Assembly (NCBI GenBank): GCA_001899715.1
Contig: MKWI01000003.1
Location: forward strand, 124,001-188,000
Direction of reading: 5' to 3'
Length of the DNA stretch: 64,000 nucleotides
Origin: Sphingobium sp. 66-54
GTDB taxonomy: Bacteria; Pseudomonadota; Alphaproteobacteria; Sphingomonadales; Sphingomonadaceae
Each line of letters begins with the position of its first letter. Position 1 is the stretch's first letter. Below, one piece after another: positions 52,693 through 61,922 of this stretch. A program made the position numbers and the translations under genes. Under the pieces are notes generated by a model. The model was given only the letters and a program-made list of their open reading frames with translations. It was not told the origin of the DNA and ran no database searches.

Positions 52693-54075
52693 TCAAACGG
52701 GCTGCGGGTCGTCGCGGTTCAGGCGGCGGACCTCCTCCCGATACGGCTTCCAGCCCAGGCAGGTGACGGCCAGCGCGGTCGGCAGGAAGATGGCGTGCAG
52801 CAGCAGGATCGACCAGCGCAGGTCGTCCGGCGAGGTGAACACGTAATCCGTCACCATGCCGGTCACGAGCGGCGACAGGCCCGAGCCCACGACGAAATAG
52901 ATGAACAGGTAGAGTGCCGTCACCTGCCCGCGAATCTGGTTGGGCGTGACGATCTGGAGCACGGCGTTGAGCGACGGGCCGCTCATGCCCAGCGTCAGCA
53001 TCCCCACGCCGGAGCAGGCCAGCGCCAGCCACGGGTCCGGCATCAGCGGCATGGCGATGGCGGCGGGCAACGCGGCCAGCCGGCAATAGATGACCACGCG
53101 CATCGGCGCATCTTCCAGCCCGCGCCTGAACATGCTCTCGACCAGCCTGGTGCCGGCATAAAGGCCGATCAGCATCAGGCCGATCTGCAACACGCCGGAG
53201 GTCAGGCCATATTGCGCCGGCGACCAGCCATAGGTCCGCTCGAAGAAGGCGGCGCCCCAGGCACGCCCGCCGCCATCCAGCGAGCCGAGCGTCAGCCCGA
53301 TGAACATCGGCCCGAAAATGGCGAAATGCGTGCCGAGATAGCCCATGGCCTGCCAGAGCCCGACCTTGGGCCGGTCCATGCGCAGGCCATGGCGCGGCGG
53401 CTCCTTCACCGTCAGCATCAGCAGCGAGACGAGCACGCCGGGCAGGCCGACCGCGATGAACACCACCTGCCATGGCCGCAGCACGCCGACCAGCGGCAGG
53501 TCCGGGCTGCCGACCGTGGCGATGATCCAGATCATCGCGCCGCCGATCAGCATCGAGAGGCCCCCGCCCGCCACCGAGCCGATCTGCATGGTCGCGATAG
53601 CGCGGGGCAGCTTGTCACGCGGGAAATAGTCTGAGACGATGGAATAGCTTGCCGGCCCGTTAATTGCCTCGCCCGCGCCGACCATGATCCGCGCGAGAAA
53701 CAGGTGGATGAAGTTGGACGCCAGACCGCAGATCGCGGTGGCGATACTCCACACGAAGATACCGATGGAGATGATGATCGTGCGGTTGGAGCGATCGACG
53801 AAGCGCGACAGCGGCAGACCGAGGAAGGCATAGAAGATCACGAAGGCAGGGCCGAGCAGCAGCCCGGCCTCCGTATCGGTCAGCGTGAAATCCCGTTTGA
53901 TCTGCTGGATCAGCAGGCCGATGATCCCCTGGTCGAGCAGCGCGAAGGTGGTCGTCACCGCCAGGATGGACACGGCGTACCAGCCCTGCCGCGCGGGTGG
54001 GAAGCCGCCGTTGCTATCGACCGCCGCAACTCCGCCCGCGCCGGTCCCCGCCACCGCTGTGCTCCCGTTCGTCAT
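52693..54075 (-). CDS. MFS transporter (Spinster-like)
   Basis: 460 residues with 12 predicted membrane spans. The loop 2-3 motif GLPLSRFVDRSNRT and the following IGIFVWSIATAICGLASNF resemble the Spinster/hexuronate-like MFS group that is abundant in sphingomonads. It lies between a TonB receptor (85 bases upstream) and the secreted PCxRxC protein, so it may carry the receptor's substrate across the inner membrane. Substrate unknown. Confidence 0.9.
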   Translation of the reverse strand: MTNGSTAVAGTGAGGVAAVDSNGGFPPARQGWYAVSILAVTTTFALLDQGIIGLLIQQIKRDFTLTDTEAGLLLGPAFVIFYAFLGLPLSRFVDRSNRTIIISIGIFVWSIATAICGLASNFIHLFLARIMVGAGEAINGPASYSIVSDYFPRDKLPRAIATMQIGSVAGGGLSMLIGGAMIWIIATVGSPDLPLVGVLRPWQVVFIAVGLPGVLVSLLMLTVKEPPRHGLRMDRPKVGLWQAMGYLGTHFAIFGPMFIGLTLGSLDGGGRAWGAAFFERTYGWSPAQYGLTSGVLQIGLMLIGLYAGTRLVESMFRRGLEDAPMRVVIYCRLAALPAAIAMPLMPDPWLALACSGVGMLTLGMSGPSLNAVLQIVTPNQIRGQVTALYLFIYFVVGSGLSPLVTGMVTDYVFTSPDDLRWSILLLHAIFLPTALAVTCLGWKPYREEVRRLNRDDPQPV

Positions 54076-54160
54076 CCCCGCCTCCGAACCCGCCCGCCTG
54101 CCGGGCTATTTTTCATATCGTCCCATCCGTGCGACCGTCCGGGCTCAGCACCGCCCGGCG

Positions 54161-56617
<2,457 letters not shown>

Positions 56618-56677
56618 TGCATCCCTCCTTTGATTGTTCCACACCGCTCGTGCGGCTCTGGATTATTATTTTAATTC

Positions 56678-56695
56678 AATATGTTACTTCATATT
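56678..56695. promoter_or_regulatory. Inverted repeat before the TonB receptor
   Basis: AATATG (56678-56683) and CATATT (56690-56695) form 6-bp arms around TTACTT in an AT-rich gap, 61 bases upstream of the receptor start. It may be an operator distinct from the TTGAC-type sites. Confidence 0.35.
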
Positions 56696-56703
56696 ATCGG
56701 CAA

Positions 56704-57432
56704 TCATCCCCATCGCCCGCGCTCCGGCCCCATGGTCGCGGCGGCCGCAACGAGGCTCTGCTCGCCAAGCGCCTGCCGGACGGCGGAGCGTTGCCCGACG
56801 CGCTCCAGCCAATCGGCCACGGTCGCAGGCACGGTGAGTCCCAGCGCAGCGAAGCGCGCGGCATGCGGAAAAACGATGATATCGGCGAGGCTCCACCCAT
56901 CGCCCGCGAGCCAGCCGGTGCTGGCCAGATCCTCGGCGATGCGGTCAGCCGCCTTGGCGAGCGCCGCGCGGGCGGCCTGCACCTCCTCGGCGGAAAAGCC
57001 TTGCAGCGCCTGCGCCCATAGCGCGCGCCGCTCCGGCGGGAGGCGCTCGAACCCCGCGCGCGCCGCCTCATCGGGCGCCTGCCCGCGCATCGCCCAGTCC
57101 ACGATGGCCAGATTGGGAGCGATGTGGGTTTCCACATATTTGCCCCACTTCTGGACCGTATAGCGCGCCTCTGGATCGGCGCCGCCGAGCGGCGGATCGG
57201 GATAGCGTTCGTCCAGATAGAGCAGGGTGAAGAAGGTCTCGGTCAGCGTCCGGCCGCCCTCCCGCAGCACCGGCACCTGCCCGGCGGGATTGACCGCGAG
57301 AAAATCCGGCGCGTGCTGGGCGAAGGCGGCGAGATCGAGCCGATGATCCTTATAGGCCAGCCCCTTTTCCGCGAGCGCGATCAGCAGCGAGGCCGAGTGC
57401 CCGCTCGGGCCACCATGGTAGAGCGCGATCAT
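56704..57432 (-). CDS. Glutathione S-transferase family protein
   Basis: 242 residues from the ATG at 57432, which overlaps the stop of the preceding GST gene as ATGA. The N-terminal thioredoxin-like domain (YHGGPSGHSASLLIALAEKGL, then NPAGQVPVL and the glutathione-binding TETFFTLLYLDERYP) is followed by an all-helical domain with GDGWSLADIIVFPHAARFAALG. A Ser occupies the catalytic turn position. It is translationally coupled to the GST at 57429. Likely acts in glutathione-dependent ether cleavage, isomerisation or detoxification; the exact role is unknown. Confidence 0.88.
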   Translation of the reverse strand: MIALYHGGPSGHSASLLIALAEKGLAYKDHRLDLAAFAQHAPDFLAVNPAGQVPVLREGGRTLTETFFTLLYLDERYPDPPLGGADPEARYTVQKWGKYVETHIAPNLAIVDWAMRGQAPDEAARAGFERLPPERRALWAQALQGFSAEEVQAARAALAKAADRIAEDLASTGWLAGDGWSLADIIVFPHAARFAALGLTVPATVADWLERVGQRSAVRQALGEQSLVAAAATMGPERGRWG

Positions 57433-58208
57433 GCCGCCGCCTCCCCGACGCCGAGCAGGCGCCGCGCCTCGGCGGCGCGCTGGCCGATATAGCCCTTGCC
57501 CAGCTGGAACGCCTGCTGGATGCCGGGGCGCGCATGGCAGCGCCGCAGCCAGTCCCACAGATGCGGGGTCGCCTGCGCGTTGACCTGCTCGGGCTGGCTG
57601 GTCGGCAGGCCGTAGAAGGTCGCGATCACATTGATGTCCGCAAGCGAGAAATCCGGGCCGGCCAGCCACGGCGTCTCGGCGAGCAGCGCGTCGAAATGGC
57701 GGATCGCCTCGCGCACGCGGCGTGCCGACTCGTCCAGATCGGCCGGCGGCGTCTTGTTGAACATCAGCTTTTCCCAAGCCGCGCGGCGCTCGGGTAGCGG
57801 AATCTTGTCCAGCTCGCGCTTCAACTCGGCCGGGTCGGCGCCCTGGAACTGGGGCGCCGCCAGCCGGTTGGAGGCAAGCATCGCCAGCGAGGGCGCTACC
57901 TGATTGTCCATGAAGCGCATCACCTGCCGCATGCGCCAACGCCAATAGGGATCGGCCGGGCGCAGCGCCGGGCCATCGAAGGCGTCGTCGATATATTCCA
58001 TGATCGGCGTCGACTCGGTCATGACGAAGCCGTCATGGACGACGGCGGGGATCGTGCCGTCGCGATTGACCGCGAGGAAGGCGGGCGAGAAATGCTCGCG
58101 CTTGCCCATGTCGATATAGTGGAAGACGAACGGGACCTGCTTTTCCTTCAGGCAGAACAGCGGCTTGCCTGAATTGGCGTTGGGTTCCCAGGTGTAGACT
58201 TCCAGCAT
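57429..58208 (-). CDS. Glutathione S-transferase, LigF-like
   Basis: 259 residues from the ATG at 58208 with GGGAG upstream; the frame extends 15 codons further. NANSGKPLFCLKEKQVPF supplies the Asn-Ser catalytic turn, and NRDGTIPAVVHDGFVMTEST the glutathione site. LRPADPYWRWRMRQVMRFMD is reminiscent of the LigF/LigP beta-etherase group. The C-terminal domain has WLAGPDFSLADINVIATFY. The gene overlaps the next GST. A TTGAC-type palindrome at 58266-58284 is 58 bases upstream, and the MFS gene at 58409 is divergent. Confidence 0.88.
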   Translation of the reverse strand: MLEVYTWEPNANSGKPLFCLKEKQVPFVFHYIDMGKREHFSPAFLAVNRDGTIPAVVHDGFVMTESTPIMEYIDDAFDGPALRPADPYWRWRMRQVMRFMDNQVAPSLAMLASNRLAAPQFQGADPAELKRELDKIPLPERRAAWEKLMFNKTPPADLDESARRVREAIRHFDALLAETPWLAGPDFSLADINVIATFYGLPTSQPEQVNAQATPHLWDWLRRCHARPGIQQAFQLGKGYIGQRAAEARRLLGVGEAAA

Positions 58209-58265
58209 AGTCTCCCCCGTCGCCGTGCGGTGGTCCGCATCGCTCGCCTCCATGGCTAGGGATAT

Positions 58266-58284
58266 TTATTGACTTAGTCAATAA
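58266..58284. promoter_or_regulatory. Probable operator between the GST and MFS genes
   Basis: TTATTGACTTAGTCAATAA has perfect 9-bp arms around one base. It lies in the divergent promoter region and shares the TTGAC-N3-GTCAA core with the sites at 47652 and 60450. Confidence 0.65.
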
Positions 58285-58408
58285 GCTCTCATAGCAAAAT
58301 CTGCGTCGGGCCGCCTCCCGCCCTTCACAGGTACGGCACCCACCCATGGATTTCCCACGCCGGCAGCCGCAGCTGCCCCGCAATCGCGACAGATCGGGAG
58401 AATGAGTC

Positions 58409-59638
58409 GTGGCAACGACGGCTGACCGCAAACCTTCGGCCATGTCGCCTGCATCCCGGCGCGCCGTTGCGCTCATCACAGTTGTGTCGCTGCTCAACTC
58501 GATGGCGGCGATGATTATCGTGCCGGTTCTGCCAATGCTGGTGAAGGAGTTCACCGGCGATACCGAGCATGCCGCCGCCTATGTCGGTGAATTCGCAGCG
58601 ATTTTCGCCGTTGCGCAGTTCCTCGCCGCGCCCGTGCTCGGTGCTCTGTCCGATGCGTTCGGGCGGCGGCGGGTGATCCTCATCTCCGCCTTCGGCCTCG
58701 CGGCGGACTATCTCCTGATGGCCCTCGCGCCGAGCGTCGGCTGGCTGCTGATCGGGCGGACCATCGCCGGCGTCACATCCGCATCGGCCCCGGCGGTCAA
58801 CGCCTATATCGCCGACTCGCTGCCGGCCGAGGAGCGTGCCGGCGCCTATGGCTGGACCGGCGCCGCCTTCGCGATCGGTTTTCTGGCCGGACCGGCAATC
58901 GGCGGGGTGCTCGGCCATATCGACCCGCGCCTGCCCTTCTGGGTCTCTGCCGCCTTGTGCTGCGCGCTGGCGGGCTATGGCGCGTTCCTCCTGCCCGAGT
59001 CGCTGCCAAAGGAACGGCGCGTGCCGTTCCGCTTCGCGCACGCCAGCGTGTGGAGTTCCTTCCGCCTGCTCGCCGAGAACCGCACGGCGCGGGGCCTGCT
59101 GCTGGTCCTCACCATGATGATGATGGCGGCGACCTGTCTGCCGACCACGCTCGTGCTCTACACGGATTATCGCTTCGGCTGGTCGACGGCCACGGTGGGG
59201 CTCTATCTCACCTTCGCCGGCGCCGGGCATCTGCTGGTGCAATCGCTGCTGGTCCGGCGCTTCGTCGCCCGCTTCGGAGAGCGGGCCGCCGCTGTGACAG
59301 GCTATAGCAGCGTGGCGATCGGCTTCCTGATCTTCGCGACAGTCCCCCATGGCGCGCTGTTCCCCATCGGCACGCCTTTCTATGCCCTCGCTGGGCTGGT
59401 GACGCCCGCCGTGCAGGCACGACTTACGCAGGCCGTTGCGCATGACCAGCAGGGGCGCTTGCAGGGCACTGTCGCGGGCGTCCAGGCCCTCGCCGGCCTG
59501 CTCGCGCCGATCTTGTTCACGCAGCTCTTTGCCTTCGCCATCGGCCCCGCGCACGGCTGGGCGCCGATTGGCCTACACCTTTATGGCGCGGCCGCGCTGC
59601 TCATCTGCGGCGGCGTGCTGGCATGGCGGAAGATGTGA
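58409..59638 (+). CDS. MFS transporter (TetA/DHA1-like efflux type), GTG start
   Basis: 409 residues from a GTG with GGGAG eight bases upstream; later Met codons exist. Twelve spans are predicted. The loop 2-3 motif GALSDAFGRRRVILIS and the motif C-like GFLAGPAIGGVLG are typical of drug:H+ antiporter-1 proteins such as TetA. It could export a toxic intermediate or import substrate. It is divergent from the GST pair and shares the palindrome with it. Confidence 0.88.
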   Translation: MATTADRKPSAMSPASRRAVALITVVSLLNSMAAMIIVPVLPMLVKEFTGDTEHAAAYVGEFAAIFAVAQFLAAPVLGALSDAFGRRRVILISAFGLAADYLLMALAPSVGWLLIGRTIAGVTSASAPAVNAYIADSLPAEERAGAYGWTGAAFAIGFLAGPAIGGVLGHIDPRLPFWVSAALCCALAGYGAFLLPESLPKERRVPFRFAHASVWSSFRLLAENRTARGLLLVLTMMMMAATCLPTTLVLYTDYRFGWSTATVGLYLTFAGAGHLLVQSLLVRRFVARFGERAAAVTGYSSVAIGFLIFATVPHGALFPIGTPFYALAGLVTPAVQARLTQAVAHDQQGRLQGTVAGVQALAGLLAPILFTQLFAFAIGPAHGWAPIGLHLYGAAALLICGGVLAWRKM

Positions 59639-59648
59639 AAGTTCAGCG

Positions 59649-60365
59649 CTAATAGACCCGCGCGAACATCGCCTTGACCGCCGGCCGTGCCTCGACCCGC
59701 CGCAGCCATGCGTGGACGTGCGGCGACACCGTCTCGTTGCACAGATCGGGCGCCACACGCTCGACGCCGGGTGTCATGGAGAAAATCTTGATGTCGGCCA
59801 GCGAATAGGCATCGCCCACGAACCAGTCGCCATTGGCGGCGAGCTGGGTTTCCATCTGCGCAACGGCGCGGCCCAGGCGCGTCCGCGCATCCTCAAGCTG
59901 CTCGGGGGTGAAGCCGCCGCTGGACACGATCCGCCATTTCTTGCGGATCTCCGGGTCCGGCATGCGCTGGAGGATGGTCTGCATCTCGGCCTTGTCGATG
60001 CTGCTCGCGAAGGACGAGGCGTTGTTCGCGCCGATCACCGTCAGCGCGGGGCAGAGATATTCGTCCACGAACTTGGTCCAGACACGCACCTGCGCGCGGC
60101 CCCACGCATCGGCGGGCCGCAGCGGCGCCTCCGGGAAGACGTCCTCCAGATATTCGTTAATGACCGTCGACTCGGTCACGACATGCTCGTCGTGGATGAG
60201 GACGGGCACCTTCCCTTCCGGGTTGATCGCCAGGAAGGCGGGCGCGTGATGCTCCCAGCGGCGGCTGCTCAGAAAACGGTCGTCGAAATCCAGCCCCTTC
60301 TCGATGAGGCACAGCAGTGGGGTGAGGGAGTTGGCGATGGGACCGAAATGATAGAGCGCCAGCAT
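59649..60365 (-). CDS. Glutathione S-transferase, LigF/beta-etherase-like
   Basis: 238 residues from the ATG at 60365 with AGAGG six bases upstream; the open frame extends to 60437. FGPIANSLTPLLCLIEKGLDF, NPEGKVPVLIHDEHVVTESTVI, EYLEDVFPEAPLRPADAW and AQVRVWTKFVDEYLCPALTVIG follow the order and wording of LigF, the stereospecific glutathione-dependent beta-etherase of Sphingobium, as I remember it. The C-terminal domain ends in AWLRRVEARPAVKAMF. The TTGAC-type palindrome at 60450 is 85 bases upstream. Beta-etherase activity is a hypothesis; related GSTs have other substrates. Confidence 0.88.
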   Translation of the reverse strand: MLALYHFGPIANSLTPLLCLIEKGLDFDDRFLSSRRWEHHAPAFLAINPEGKVPVLIHDEHVVTESTVINEYLEDVFPEAPLRPADAWGRAQVRVWTKFVDEYLCPALTVIGANNASSFASSIDKAEMQTILQRMPDPEIRKKWRIVSSGGFTPEQLEDARTRLGRAVAQMETQLAANGDWFVGDAYSLADIKIFSMTPGVERVAPDLCNETVSPHVHAWLRRVEARPAVKAMFARVY

Positions 60366-60449
60366 TCGTTTCCTCTCCCAGCCCGCGAACCTGCCAGCGC
60401 ATCGTCCGTGAACGGACCGCCGGCTACGCCGCAGCAATGGAAGATATAT

Positions 60450-60462
60450 TTGACTTAGTCAA
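60450..60462. promoter_or_regulatory. Probable operator upstream of the LigF-like GST
   Basis: TTGACTTAGTCAA has perfect 6-bp arms and is flanked by TATAT on both sides. It is identical in its 13-base core to the site at 58269-58281. Confidence 0.65.
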
Positions 60463-60559
60463 TATATTCGTTTTCGGCACAAAACCGCGCACCGTCCCCG
60501 CTGCTGGCGGAGTGGCTATCGTCAACCTTGAGGATCATGCGCGCCGGCCGGCGCCCGGA

Positions 60560-61897
60560 TCATTCCATCCGGCCGAGAATGTCCCTGATATCGGCGAAGG
60601 CGAAGGCGACCGAGCTGTCCGCCAGCCCATAGGGCAGGAACAGCACGTTGCCCAGCCGCAGCGCGCCGCAGGTATAGACGACATTGGGCACATAGCCCTC
60701 GCGGTCGTGATCGGCGGCTGCCAGCAACGGCTCGGGTGTCCGCGCGAGCACGCGGGAGGGATCGTCGCGGTCGAGCAACACCGCGCCCAGCGCATATTTG
60801 CGCATCGGCCCCACGCCGTGGGTGAGCAGCAGCCAGCCCTCTTCCAGCTCGATCGGCGGGCCGCAGTTGCCGATCTGGACGAACTCCCACGGGTAACGCG
60901 GTTCGAGCAGCCGCGCGCCGCCCGACCAGTTCGAGAGGCGGCCGGATTCAAGCAGATAGAGGTTCTTGCCGTCCTGCCGGCCGACCATCCGGTAGCGTCC
61001 GCCGATCTTGCGGGGGAACAGCGCCATGCCCTTGTCGACCGCCGCTGTACCAGTCATCGGCACCAGCGAGAAGGATCGGAAATCGCGCGTGCGCAGCAGC
61101 TCGGAGCGGATCGCGCGGCCGCTATACGCGGTGTAGGTGCCGATCCATTCCGCCTCGCCATCGTCATGGATGAACTGCGTCAGCCGCAGGTCCTCCAGCC
61201 CGTTGGCCTGCGCCGGCGTGACAGGAAAGAGCACGGTGCCGGAGAGAGTGCTGTCCCGATCCCGCTCGACGACCAACGTGCCATCCTCGCGGATGCGCTG
61301 GCGCGGCTGGACGATGGCGGCGGTCGCGATGCGCGGCTCGGGCGACAGTTCGAAGCGGCCGTCCGGCCCGACCAGCCCATCGCGGAAGGCGATGGAGCTG
61401 ATATGCCCCTCCCCCACCGCGCGCAGCGACATGATGAAGCGCACCATGCCATCGCCCAGATGGCTCTGGTCGGGGTGCGGCACAATGGAGGGGTTCATCA
61501 GCGCCGCCGCCTGAAAGCTGTATTCGTGGGAGAAATAAGCGCCGATGAGCTGGCGCTGCGCCTCGCTCAGCGGCTTGGGATCGAGTTGCAGGTCCTGCGC
61601 CACCTGCTCGAACCGCGTCTCGAACACGCGGCGGATCTGCCAGTGCCGCTGCTCGAAATCGCGCAGCACAGTGGCAAGCGAACGCTCGACCGCCTGCCTC
61701 TCCATCCCCAGAACATCGCTGACCAGCTTGGCGCCCCGGCTGGACGCGATACCGGCGGCATGCCACGAAAGCTGGAACGGGCGCACCACGACGCGCGACG
61801 GATCGGCGGTCAGACGCTGATCGAGGCGGCGAAATATCGGCAAGGTTCTCCCGTCGGCGCTCTCGTCAGACTGCGCCCGCGCTTTGTGACGAAGCAT
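60560..61897 (-). CDS. Glycoside hydrolase family 130-type protein (mannoside phosphorylase-like)
   Basis: 445 residues. A five-bladed propeller-like core carries PSIVPHPDQSHLGDGMVRFIMSLRAVGEGHISSIAFR and GMALFPRKIGGRYRMVGRQDG. Later come WEFVQIGNCGPPIELEEGWLLLTHG and DREGYVPNVVYTCGALRLG. These fit GH130, whose members phosphorolyse or hydrolyse beta-mannosides. About 100 extra helical residues at the N terminus set it apart from the simplest GH130 enzymes. It follows the glycosyltransferase gene after 25 bases, a pairing seen in other proteobacteria. Substrate unproven. Confidence 0.85.
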   Translation of the reverse strand: MLRHKARAQSDESADGRTLPIFRRLDQRLTADPSRVVVRPFQLSWHAAGIASSRGAKLVSDVLGMERQAVERSLATVLRDFEQRHWQIRRVFETRFEQVAQDLQLDPKPLSEAQRQLIGAYFSHEYSFQAAALMNPSIVPHPDQSHLGDGMVRFIMSLRAVGEGHISSIAFRDGLVGPDGRFELSPEPRIATAAIVQPRQRIREDGTLVVERDRDSTLSGTVLFPVTPAQANGLEDLRLTQFIHDDGEAEWIGTYTAYSGRAIRSELLRTRDFRSFSLVPMTGTAAVDKGMALFPRKIGGRYRMVGRQDGKNLYLLESGRLSNWSGGARLLEPRYPWEFVQIGNCGPPIELEEGWLLLTHGVGPMRKYALGAVLLDRDDPSRVLARTPEPLLAAADHDREGYVPNVVYTCGALRLGNVLFLPYGLADSSVAFAFADIRDILGRME

Positions 61898-61922
61898 CGG
61901 CTATCTCGTCAAGCCGTGACCT

